Assembly (NCBI RefSeq): GCF_000243735.2 | Contig: NZ_AHMP02000003.1 | Coordinates: 645,001-709,000 of the forward strand | Reading direction: 5' to 3' | DNA length: 64,000 bases | DNA from: Leptospira kmetyi serovar Malaysia str. Bejo-Iso9 | Lineage (GTDB): Bacteria; Spirochaetota; Leptospiria; Leptospirales; Leptospiraceae | Shown: positions 23,871 through 39,461 of the stretch, piece after piece | How positions within the stretch are numbered: the stretch's first letter is position 1 | How the letters are laid out: each line of letters starts with the position of its first letter | Translations under genes and position numbers: made by a program | Notes under the pieces: generated by a model | Database searches by the model: none | The model's input: the letters and a program-made list of their open reading frames with translations, nothing else | Told to the model about the DNA's origin: nothing

Positions 23871-25067
23871 TCAATCTTGGTGATCGTTGATGATTTCCGG
23901 AACGGTCACGAAATGATATCCTTTCGAAAGCATTTCCTGGATAAAATCGGGAAGAATGTAGATCAGCTTTTCGGATTGTCTCGGAGAACCCAAGTGCATC
24001 AAAATGATCGCTCCGTTCATTCCGTTCTTGTCCGCCTCTTCCCATCTGTATAAAAAGTCCAGAGCTTCGGCTCTGGTTTTGTAATTCGGGTTCGGCATGA
24101 TTCTCGTCTTGCCGGTCTGAGGATCTTTCTTATAAATGAATTTCTTATATACGAAATCCGGAATATCCAAGGACCCCACCGAGTTGTTGCTCCAAAAGAT
24201 ATGATGGGTATAACCTAACTTGCCGAAGGTGCGGATCACGAGAGGATCGAAACCACCGTACGGAAGACGGTAGTATTTCGTAAGTTCCTTTCCCGTAACG
24301 GACTCGAATTTCTCCTCCACCATTCTCATTTCTTGTTGAAGAAAATTCGTGTCGGGGATCTCGTCCGAAACGTAACTTAAGAGCGCCCTTTTGCGAAGAG
24401 AGGGTTCGTATAAACTTCTCGGAATATTATAATGACTCCAAGTATGATTTCCGAATACGACTCGGTTTCCGAGTTCGGAAAGCTTTTTCAAATAGTATAG
24501 GTTCGTATTGCTGAAGAAGGATCCGTTTTTGAGAGCCGGGTTCTCGTTCGAAACGAACAACGTGATCTTGATCGGAAAACGGGAAAGATATTCGTAGATC
24601 AGCTTTAAATCTTCTCCCGTTCCGAGGTCGAAAGTGAGCGCGATCTCCTTAAAACGAACGTCGCCTCGGTTGATATTTTTACCGACGTCGGCGCCCGGAA
24701 GAATCTCCAAATTCGTTTTGTTTTCCGAAACCTGATCGGACAGATCTCCGTCGGGAACCGCGTCATATAAATCCGATTTGAACTTAAGAAGTTCCTCTTC
24801 CTGTTGTTGTTCTTCCAAGCGAAGAGAGGTTAAGGTTTCTTCCAGGTTCGTGATATGAACCGTTTGTTTTTCGACCGTGGCTTCGAGTCTGAAAATTCTA
24901 TGTGTTAAGGTAAGAATGGAAACGGCGCTTAAGAAAGTGAAAAAGCCGATGGAAAAAAGTATACGAAGAGTTTTGAACTTTCTTTCGATTACCTCGGACT
25001 CGATTCCGCTCTTTTTGATTTCGGAAATCGTTTTGGAAAGTTCCGATGATTCTTCCTCGCTTAACAT
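23871..25067 (-). CDS. Membrane-anchored polysaccharide deacetylase-like protein (CE4)
   Basis: The product has 398 residues. A cytosolic N-terminus is followed by a TM helix (FKTLRILFSIGFFTFLSAVSIL form the run-in), then a coiled coil (LEATVEKQTVHITNLEETLTSL) and a NodB-type domain. Motifs are ALTFDLGTGED (motif 1), GNHTWSHYN (motif 2, two metal-binding His), YYRLPYGGFDP (motif 3) and AIILMHLG (motif 5). In motif 1 the second Asp of TFDDG is Leu, so one metal ligand is absent. It is probably periplasmic and acts on peptidoglycan or another N-acetylated glycan, if active. It precedes no gene on its strand and follows tyrS by 45 bases. Confidence 0.85.
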   Translation of the reverse strand: MLSEEESSELSKTISEIKKSGIESEVIERKFKTLRILFSIGFFTFLSAVSILTLTHRIFRLEATVEKQTVHITNLEETLTSLRLEEQQQEEELLKFKSDLYDAVPDGDLSDQVSENKTNLEILPGADVGKNINRGDVRFKEIALTFDLGTGEDLKLIYEYLSRFPIKITLFVSNENPALKNGSFFSNTNLYYLKKLSELGNRVVFGNHTWSHYNIPRSLYEPSLRKRALLSYVSDEIPDTNFLQQEMRMVEEKFESVTGKELTKYYRLPYGGFDPLVIRTFGKLGYTHHIFWSNNSVGSLDIPDFVYKKFIYKKDPQTGKTRIMPNPNYKTRAEALDFLYRWEEADKNGMNGAIILMHLGSPRQSEKLIYILPDFIQEMLSKGYHFVTVPEIINDHQD

Positions 25068-25112
25068 GAAGATTCGATTGAAATTGGGAATTTCGAATCC
25101 TTCAAATCATTT

Positions 25113-26341
<1,229 letters not shown>

Positions 26342-26351
26342 CCGGATCGGG

Positions 26352-26404
<53 letters not shown>

Positions 26405-26413
26405 ATTCTCAAA

Positions 26414-28015
<1,602 letters not shown>

Positions 28016-28027
28016 AACCGTTTATTC

Positions 28028-28188
28028 GTTCCGACAAAGACTTTTCGTGAAAACAAAGCGCGCCCCACCCTTGTTTAGGGTGGAGGGGTGCGGTGGTGGG
28101 AAATTTTCCGCAAAAATCTTCTCTATCAGAAAATTCTAATCTTCACAAGAAGATTTTCATCGAAGTCCTTTGTCGGAACTCCGACAAA
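28028..28188. repeat. Inverted-repeat element between convergent glpD and rpoD
   Basis: GTTCCGACAAAGAC at 28028-28041 is matched on the other strand by the segment at 28161-28179 (GTCCTTTGTCGGAAC, one extra base). The right end continues into a compact hairpin, TTTGTCGG-AACT-CCGACAAA (28169-28188), 3 bases from the rpoD stop. Between them is a CCACCC/GGGTGG hairpin (28065-28083) and a G-rich run. It looks like a small dispersed element or a double-sided transcription end. No T-run follows the stems. Confidence 0.6.
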
Positions 28189-28190
28189 TC

Positions 28191-29957
<1,767 letters not shown>

Positions 29958-29967
29958 TCCCTCTAAA

Positions 29968-31767
<1,800 letters not shown>

Positions 31768-31787
31768 AGATAGCCCACTTATGAGAT

Positions 31788-32234
<447 letters not shown>

Positions 32235-32257
32235 AGGTTTTTAAGATTCAAGTGAGT

Positions 32258-32293
32258 GGAATCCGAAGATTCCGATTTTGGCAAAGCCTAAGA

Positions 32294-32303
<10 letters not shown>
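32258..32303 (-). other. Two hairpins in the rpsU-yqeY gap
   Basis: On the coding (minus) strand a 10-bp perfect stem (CAAAGCCTAA/TTAGGCTTTG, 32282-32303) overlaps the rpsU stop. A second stem, GGAATC-TTCG-GATTCC (32258-32273), with a UUCG tetraloop, follows. Neither has a T-run after it on this strand, so they are more likely RNA processing or partial-attenuation signals than full terminators. On the plus strand the first hairpin is followed by T-rich sequence. Confidence 0.6.
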
Positions 32304-32503
<200 letters not shown>

Positions 32504-32617
32504 TCTATTCTTAGGTTCCTTCGTTTTAATAGCCGCTCCGAAAACGAATCATTCGGAGACAAAATTGCATGCAAAAATGACCATCGATTTCCGTGAAGAA
32601 ATAGATAGACGAGATTT

Positions 32618-32648
32618 ACGATACCAGAAAAAGGGGGTATTATGTCAA
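32618..32648 (-). promoter_or_regulatory. Candidate promoter of the rpsU operon
   Basis: A perfect -35 hexamer TTGACA (32648-32643, minus strand) and a weak -10 TATCGT (32623-32618) are separated by 19 bases, which is longer than ideal. It lies in the 197-base gap upstream of rpsU, after the terminator of the gene at 32701-32913. Confidence 0.4.
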
Positions 32649-32668
32649 GGGTTTTCCGACAAAATCTC

Positions 32669-32691
32669 AAAAAGACGTCGGTTTTCCGACG
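32669..32691 (-). terminator. Intrinsic terminator after the Sm-like gene
   Basis: On the minus strand the stem CGTCGG-AAAA-CCGACG is followed by TCTTTTT. It starts about 10 bases after the stop codon of the gene at 32701-32913 and isolates that gene from the rpsU operon. Confidence 0.8.
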
Positions 32692-32700
32692 ATTTTGACC

Positions 32701-32913
<213 letters not shown>

Positions 32914-32956
32914 TCTTTCCTCCGAGGGGTGGCCTCGTGAAAATTTACGGTACAAC

Positions 32957-32989
<33 letters not shown>

Positions 32990-33033
32990 TCAAATTACGT
33001 ACATCGGTTTCAAACGATTTCGCTTAACAAGCG

Positions 33034-33477
33034 TCATGTACTTTTCGAATTCACGAGGAGTTCTTTCCAAATCGGTTCTATGGTTTCGATCGGAGAAGAT
33101 AGTTCCATAAACTGAATCTCGTAGTCCACGATGAGATGATTCACCTGAAAGACGACTTCGTCGAATCTCGCTTGAACGACTTCCGTTTTACAATCCGGAG
33201 ATAAGGTGAGAATCGACCTCGGACTTAAGACATACAATTTATCGTAAGGTCTCAAATGCGCTTGGATGATCGCCTTGAGTTCCCGCATGATTTCGCCGGA
33301 TCTTTGTTCTCCGAGAAGTTTAAAGTAAGAATACAAATCCTGAAATCGAAAGTGCGTGATCACCATTTCATTGCTTAAGGAGTTTCGAATATCGCGCACG
33401 ATCTGATCCGAAAATTCTTCGAATAGATCCTCCGAAATTTTGTATTTATGAGTGATCGGTTTGATTGCGGATTCCAT
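33034..33477 (-). CDS. Protein with degenerate GGDEF-like fold
   Basis: The product has 147 residues from the ATG at 33477, preceded by AAGGGAG; an upstream TTG at 33579 would add 34 residues without a ribosome binding site. The pattern GEIMRELKAIIQAHLRPYDKLYVLSPRSILTLSPDCKTE is laid out like the GGDEF segment LxxxLRxxDxxxRxGGDEFxxLLP, but the GGDEF position reads SPRSI. It would not synthesise cyclic di-GMP. A binding or structural role is possible. It lies divergent from fbp, 170 bases apart. The family call is by pattern only. Confidence 0.6.
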   Translation of the reverse strand: MESAIKPITHKYKISEDLFEEFSDQIVRDIRNSLSNEMVITHFRFQDLYSYFKLLGEQRSGEIMRELKAIIQAHLRPYDKLYVLSPRSILTLSPDCKTEVVQARFDEVVFQVNHLIVDYEIQFMELSSPIETIEPIWKELLVNSKST

Positions 33478-33602
33478 CTCAAGGCTCCCTTCTTCTTTGA
33501 ATATCGGATCGGATTCCTTTGAAAATTCGTAAGATTCTTTCCAATCGCCCAATTTTAAGGGAAGAATCGTTTTTTTCAAGAGAGCTTTTCGCTTGAATTC
33601 GG

Positions 33603-33636
<34 letters not shown>

Positions 33637-33647
33637 CAGAGGAATCT

Positions 33648-34676
<1,029 letters not shown>

Positions 34677-34711
34677 CGATCGTCTGCAACGCTTCGAGTT
34701 CGTACAAGTTT

Positions 34712-34739
34712 GATCTCGTTCTAGCAACGAATCTTTTTT
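34712..34739 (+). terminator. Intrinsic terminator after fbp
   Basis: The stem TCGTT-CTAGC-AACGA, extended by GAT/ATC with one bulged base, is followed by CTTTTTT. It lies 36 bases after the fbp stop and just before the end of the convergent kinase gene. Confidence 0.75.
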
Positions 34740-35886
34740 ACTGCGCGCTCGGATCGAAGATCGGAATTCTCAAAGTGAATCGGGTAAATTGCCCCGGTTC
34801 ACTTTCCAATCTCAAACTTCCTCCGTGTTCGTTCGCAATTCCCAAACTCACGGACAATCCGAGTCCGGTTCCTTTATCAGCCGCCTTCGTCGTGAAGAAC
34901 GTTTTAAAAACCGATTTTTGAATTTCGAAGGGAATTCCCGTTCCGAAATCACAAACGTTGAACTCCGCGAATTTCTTTTGTTGATCTTCCACAACGTCGA
35001 CTTCGAGAAGAATTCTTTTTCCCTCGTCGTATTCGGGAAACTTTTGATTGAGACTGTCTACGGAGTTGTTGACTAAGTTCACCAAAATCTGAAGGATCTG
35101 CCCTTCTCTGCATTGAATCGTATAACCAGGATCCACATTTTTCCAACCGACTTCGATTCGATTCATTTTAAAGATCTGTTGTGTGATCGATTCCAGTTTG
35201 ATTAGAATTTCGGAAACGTCGACGGGATGAAGCGATCCCTTATCGTCTCTGGAAAAACGAAGAAGATTTTTCATGATCGTTGAAATACGAGCGCTTTCGT
35301 CCCGAATTTTAACGGCTAATTGTTTCGACTTATTCGGATCGACGTCTCCCCTTGCGATCATCGCCGCGTATTCGGAAATGGCGAGCAACGGATTGTTGAT
35401 TTCGTGCGCGAGGGTTCCGGCCATCATTCCCATCGCTTCCAGTTTTTGACTTTGTCTCAACTGTTCCTCGAGTTCGTATCTTTCCTTCTCCGCCTTTATG
35501 CGCAATTCATGATCTTCTAATTCGTGTAAGGCTCTTTGAACCGCGGGAAGAAGTTTTTCGATTCTATCCTTCAACACGTAGTCGGTCGCGCCCATCGTAA
35601 GGGTTTGAATCGCCGCGTCTTCTCCATAGGTTCCCGAAACGAAGATGAACGGGGTTCCGGGGCAGATTTTTTTCGCGACCTTGAGGGCTGAGAATCCGTC
35701 GTATTTCGGAAGACTGAAATCGGATAAGATCAAATGCGGTTTTTGTTCGAGAATCGCCTGCGAAAAACTTTCCGAATCGCTCGCATGAATCGGATAATAG
35801 TCGATCTTAGCTCGATTCAATTGTCTTTGGATCAGCTCCAAGTCGACCAACGAATCTTCTAAGAAAAGAAATTTCCATTTATTCAT
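34738..35886 (-). CDS. Hybrid protein: receiver, HisKA and HATPase domains
   Basis: The product has 382 residues. The N-terminal receiver has Asp56 (LILSDFSLPKYDG) and the Lys in DYVLKDRIEKL. A short coil leads to a HisKA domain with His161 in TLAHEINNPLLAISEYAAM. The HATPase domain is near complete: N box NLVNNSVDSL, G1 CDFGTGIP and G2 DKGTGLGLSVSLGIANEHGG. It is soluble and may accept phosphate from the adjacent kinase and then act as a second-stage kinase. It overlaps the upstream gene by 8 bases, so the two proteins are made together. Target unknown. Confidence 0.9.
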   Translation of the reverse strand: MNKWKFLFLEDSLVDLELIQRQLNRAKIDYYPIHASDSESFSQAILEQKPHLILSDFSLPKYDGFSALKVAKKICPGTPFIFVSGTYGEDAAIQTLTMGATDYVLKDRIEKLLPAVQRALHELEDHELRIKAEKERYELEEQLRQSQKLEAMGMMAGTLAHEINNPLLAISEYAAMIARGDVDPNKSKQLAVKIRDESARISTIMKNLLRFSRDDKGSLHPVDVSEILIKLESITQQIFKMNRIEVGWKNVDPGYTIQCREGQILQILVNLVNNSVDSLNQKFPEYDEGKRILLEVDVVEDQQKKFAEFNVCDFGTGIPFEIQKSVFKTFFTTKAADKGTGLGLSVSLGIANEHGGSLRLESEPGQFTRFTLRIPIFDPSAQ

Positions 35887-38398
35887 TCTCTATACCGTTC
35901 TCTTTTTTTGAGTTTTCGGAAAGTTTAGGAAGGGTGAAAGAAAACTTGGAGCCTTCGTTCAAAGCGCCTTCCGCGAATACCTCTCCACCGTGACGTTGTA
36001 CGATTCTTGCGACGATCGCCAAACCGACTCCCGTGCCTTCGAATTCTTCCTGGGTATGAAGTCTTTGAAAAACTTTAAACAATCGATTCGAATACGCCTT
36101 GTTGAAGCCGACTCCGTTGTCCTCGACACAATAGGAATTGTACCCGTCCACTTGTTTGCAGCCGATCTTGATTACCGGTTGATCCTTCGTCGAAGAATAC
36201 TTCGCTGCGTTGGAAATCAAATTCATCCAAACCTGTTTCAGCGCGGCCCCGTCCGCAAGTGCGTTCGGGAGATCGGCAACTTGAAAGGAATATTTCTTTT
36301 GAGAATAATTCTGCAGAACGACCGCGATCACTTCTTTAACCATGTTGTTCATGTCCACGACGCGAGTGACGATTTCGATCTTGGAAACTCTGTGAAAGTT
36401 GAGAAGGTCTTGGATCAGACTGTTCATATAAACCACGTTTTTTTGAACGATCTTCAGCAATCGAACGGCTTCGGGATCCATCGAACTTTCGAAGTCTTCA
36501 ATAATAATATTCAAGAAACCTTCTATACCTCGGATCGGAGCGCGAAGATCGTGCGAGACGGAATAACTAAACGATTCCATGTCCTTGTTCGCGGTTTCCA
36601 AGGTTTCGATCGATTTTTTCAACATCGCAAAGTTACGCACTCGTACGATCAATTCCTCCGGAGTGAACGGCTTGATGAGATAATCCTGCGCTCCTTCCTG
36701 CAAAAGTTTGACCCTGAAATTCTGATCGGATTTGGCGCTTAAGAATAGTATATAAGTTCCTTCGAGTTCGGGATTCTTCCTGATTTCGCGAACCATCTGA
36801 TCTCCGCTGAGAACGGGCATCATGATATCCGTAACGATGATATCCGGTTTTTCTCGAAGCGCTTTTTCCAAACCCTGTTTCCCGTCCGAAGCGACCACAA
36901 GATTGAACTCGGAGGATAACGTATCGAAGATATACTTTCTCATTTCGGAATTGTCTTCGACGATCAAAACCTTAGGGCGATTGTAGAACGCGTTGGATTC
37001 GTCGGTTTCGATTCTTCTTTTTTTGAGTTCGAAAATATCGCTCATCAATGCGGGGGTCAGTTCCTCCATCTCCGCGGCTTGTTTGTTTTCTTCGATCTGA
37101 TACGGAGCATAAATCGGGATCTGAACCTTAAACAAAGCTCCTCCCAAAAGAGAATCAAAAACTCCGATCGAACCTAAATGCAGATTTACGAATTCTTTGG
37201 CGATCGCAAGTCCGAGACCGGTTCCTCCGAACGACCTCGAATCTCCCTCTTCTCCCTGTCTGAATTTTTCGAAGATCTGTTCCCGCAGACGTTCGGGAAC
37301 TCCGGGTCCGCTGTCGGCGACAAAGATGGAAGCCAACGCTCCTTCCATTTTCAAAGAACAATGAATCTTTCCCGAATCGGGAACGAACTTAAACGCGTTC
37401 GAGATCAGATTCAAAACGATTCTTTCCACTTTGGAAACGTCTATCTGAGCGGGAAAACTTTCGGGAATGTTCAGAACCAAATCTATGTTTCTTTCCTTCG
37501 CGACCGAATCGAAATGTGCGGCGATGTATTGAATCAGCTTGGCAAGGTCCGCGTTCGAATATTCCAAAGCCATCTTTCCCGCTTCCAACTTGGAAAGATC
37601 AAGCAGATCGTTTACGTGTTTTAAAAGAGTATAAGAATTTCTTTCGATCGTTTCCAAAAACGTACGTTGTGTCCCGGAAAGTCTTTGATCCTTTAACATG
37701 GTCCGAGTCGGTCCTATGATCAAGGTCAAAGGAGTTCTGAGCTCGTGACTGACATTGGCAAAGAATTGAGATTTGAGTTGATCCATTTCAAAAAGTCTTT
37801 TGTAGACTTCTTGGATCTCGTTTTCCCTTTGTGTAAGTTCTTCGTTGAGCCGGAGCAAGTCCTTGTTGGATTTCTGAATCTCCTGTGCCCTTTGATAGAT
37901 TTCGGTTTCCATCGTGGCCGTGAGTGTTCGCAGTTCTTCGGTGACCTTGTTCTGTTCCGTGCCCATGTTTTTGAGTCGGACGAACTCCGTGACTTCTTCG
38001 GCTCTATGGATGATATAAAGAACCTCTCCTTTCTTGTTCAATAAGGGAGAATTCATCGGGCTCCAATATTTTTCCTCGAAGCCTCCGCCCTCCGATTCGG
38101 GTCGCCTAACGTCGTATTTTTGAACGGCCATCGTATTGGGAATCTTATCCTTCAAAACGATATTCAAGGAAGCTCTGAGATTGCTGACTCCGTCCGCGTT
38201 CGGATCGGAAGGATTATCGGGAAAAACTTCGAAAATTCCTTTTCCAACGATTTCGTTTCTTTTGGTTTTTGTGGCTTGGAGATATGCGTCGGTTACTGCG
38301 GCGATTCTAAAATCGGGCAAAAGAATTAGATAAAGTCCGGACAATGACTCGAAGATGAGTCTGTATTCTCCTAGTTCTAAATCGACGCTTTTTACCAT
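35879..38398 (-). CDS. PAS sensor histidine kinase with two kinase modules and an internal receiver
   Basis: This 839-residue protein has the order PAS (about 15-140), coiled coil, HisKA 1 with His218 (FFANVSHELRTPLTLIIGP), HATPase 1 (N box NLISNAFKFV, G1 DSGPGVP, G2 GTGLGLAIAKEF), receiver with Asp524 (IIVTDIMMPVLSGD), HisKA 2 with His616 (SYSVSHDLRAPIRGIEG, the phytochrome-kinase style) and HATPase 2 (NLISNAAKYS, EDNGVGFN, GTGVGLAIVARI). It has no membrane segment. Two complete kinase cores in one chain suggest an internal phosphorelay that ends on the receiver of the coupled downstream protein. The PAS domain resembles that of proteins with a PAS_4-type sensor. Upstream lies a 484-bp gap with a palindrome. 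Confidence 0.92.
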   Translation of the reverse strand: MVKSVDLELGEYRLIFESLSGLYLILLPDFRIAAVTDAYLQATKTKRNEIVGKGIFEVFPDNPSDPNADGVSNLRASLNIVLKDKIPNTMAVQKYDVRRPESEGGGFEEKYWSPMNSPLLNKKGEVLYIIHRAEEVTEFVRLKNMGTEQNKVTEELRTLTATMETEIYQRAQEIQKSNKDLLRLNEELTQRENEIQEVYKRLFEMDQLKSQFFANVSHELRTPLTLIIGPTRTMLKDQRLSGTQRTFLETIERNSYTLLKHVNDLLDLSKLEAGKMALEYSNADLAKLIQYIAAHFDSVAKERNIDLVLNIPESFPAQIDVSKVERIVLNLISNAFKFVPDSGKIHCSLKMEGALASIFVADSGPGVPERLREQIFEKFRQGEEGDSRSFGGTGLGLAIAKEFVNLHLGSIGVFDSLLGGALFKVQIPIYAPYQIEENKQAAEMEELTPALMSDIFELKKRRIETDESNAFYNRPKVLIVEDNSEMRKYIFDTLSSEFNLVVASDGKQGLEKALREKPDIIVTDIMMPVLSGDQMVREIRKNPELEGTYILFLSAKSDQNFRVKLLQEGAQDYLIKPFTPEELIVRVRNFAMLKKSIETLETANKDMESFSYSVSHDLRAPIRGIEGFLNIIIEDFESSMDPEAVRLLKIVQKNVVYMNSLIQDLLNFHRVSKIEIVTRVVDMNNMVKEVIAVVLQNYSQKKYSFQVADLPNALADGAALKQVWMNLISNAAKYSSTKDQPVIKIGCKQVDGYNSYCVEDNGVGFNKAYSNRLFKVFQRLHTQEEFEGTGVGLAIVARIVQRHGGEVFAEGALNEGSKFSFTLPKLSENSKKENGIENE

Positions 38399-38741
38399 AA
38401 ATTTCTAATTCCGTTGGGGAATCGTATCGAAATAGCATTCGCTTTGAATTCGAATTACGAGGACATACAATTATCAAAGTTCAAATGGATTTTCAAATGC
38501 TTTTTGTTGAAATTTACAATTAGACTCGTTTTATAAAAGTATAACATAAATACCGATAAAGAGACGGGCTTTTTCAAAGGTAATTCTCAAAATATTTCGG
38601 ATTTTCCCTTCTCGGAAGAATTTTTTAGAAAGAATTTATTGCCAGCGCCTTCTATATTCTCCGTACACTTCGTTAAAACGGATTCTTCGTCGCGGAATGT
38701 TCATTCCGTTTCTTGAATGCGACTAAATTCGAGAAACTTAC

Positions 38742-38764
38742 AGTATACTAGGCTAGTATACTGC
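38742..38764. promoter_or_regulatory. Perfect 11+1+11 palindrome, operator-like
   Basis: The arm CAGTATACTAG is separated by a single G from CTAGTATACTG, its exact reverse complement. The one-base spacer makes a protein dimer site more likely than an RNA hairpin. It lies 344 bases upstream of the kinase gene at 35879-38398 and 85 bases beyond the terminator of the magnesium operon. No T-run follows it on either strand. Confidence 0.65.
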
Positions 38765-38848
38765 CCAACAATTGGAAAGTATATGAATACATTATAAAAT
38801 TGGAGAATTCTAAAGTAGCAATCGAGAGAAAAACGGAGAATTAGTCCG

Positions 38849-38878
38849 AAAAAACGAGAATGCGGAAATTATTCTGCG
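38849..38878 (-). terminator. Terminator of the mgtA operon
   Basis: On the minus strand a stem AGAAT/ATTCT, extended by CG pairs past one bulge, with a 9-base loop, is followed by CGTTTTTT. It begins 4 bases after the stop of the channel-like gene. Confidence 0.6.
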
Positions 38879-38882
38879 TTAT

Positions 38883-39458
38883 TTAGTCAATTTCTTGCAC
38901 GTCGGTTTCCGCGAGAATTTTTCTTCGTTTGCCTAAGGATTCCTTTAAACTTAAAAAATCGGAGAGAACGAAAATGATCGTGATAAAGGATAAAATCGCC
39001 TCTAAGATCACGAGAACTTCGGCGCTTGTGCTTTCCGGAACGATTTTAATGATTCCTATGTTCGTAAAAATCATCAGACTGAAGTAGAAGAACTTAAAGG
39101 ACAAAAGAAACGGAGTGATCTCGTTCGGAATACCGGAAAACGATTTCGGATCGACTCGATACAAACAAAAGTAATCGAATCCGAAGGAAACGATGATAAC
39201 TCCGATATTCACCGCGATAAATACAAGAAATTCGTAATATTGAAGATCCAAACCGGAAAGTTCCGAAATCTTTCGAAACCCTTTGATAAAAAAATAGATC
39301 GATTTGATTCCAGCCAAACCCACGATCAAAAAATGAATGTTGATCGCGGTAAACTCGCTTTCATCCAGATAAACGATCGTCAAACCGAGTACAATGACCG
39401 CGGCGTATTCCACAAGAATCTTGAGTATGTTGCGAATGACGTATCGATCGATATACAT
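38883..39458 (-). CDS. Ion-channel-like membrane protein with altered selectivity filter
   Basis: The product has 191 residues and four hydrophobic helices (about 11-31, 40-58, 76-98, 146-168). Between helices 3 and 4 there is a pore-helix-like segment (TPFLLSFKFFYFSLMI) followed by FTNIGIIKIVP (131-141), then AEVLVILEAILSFITII. This follows the potassium-channel pattern TTVGYGDIVP...LEAxLG, but the filter GYGD is GIIK. Potassium selectivity is therefore lost; Lys replaces the filter Asp. The gene starts 3 bases after the mgtA stop, so it is almost surely a partner of the Mg2+ pump. It may be a pseudo-channel, another cation path or an accessory subunit. Confidence 0.75.
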   Translation of the reverse strand: MYIDRYVIRNILKILVEYAAVIVLGLTIVYLDESEFTAINIHFLIVGLAGIKSIYFFIKGFRKISELSGLDLQYYEFLVFIAVNIGVIIVSFGFDYFCLYRVDPKSFSGIPNEITPFLLSFKFFYFSLMIFTNIGIIKIVPESTSAEVLVILEAILSFITIIFVLSDFLSLKESLGKRRKILAETDVQEID

Positions 39459-39461
39459 GGA

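Larger units (their letters stand above)
38399..38882. other. 484-bp gene-free region upstream of the kinase pair
   Basis: No convincing reading frame lies here. It is AT-rich near 38510-38560. It contains a hairpin, CGGAATG-TT-CATTCCG (about 38695-38712), the perfect palindrome at 38742-38764, an AT-rich stretch after it, and the terminator of the minus-strand magnesium operon at 38849-38878. On the minus strand TTGAAA, 17 bases, TAATTG near 38465-38493 is a weak promoter guess for the kinase operon. A long leader or small RNA cannot be excluded. Confidence 0.6.
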
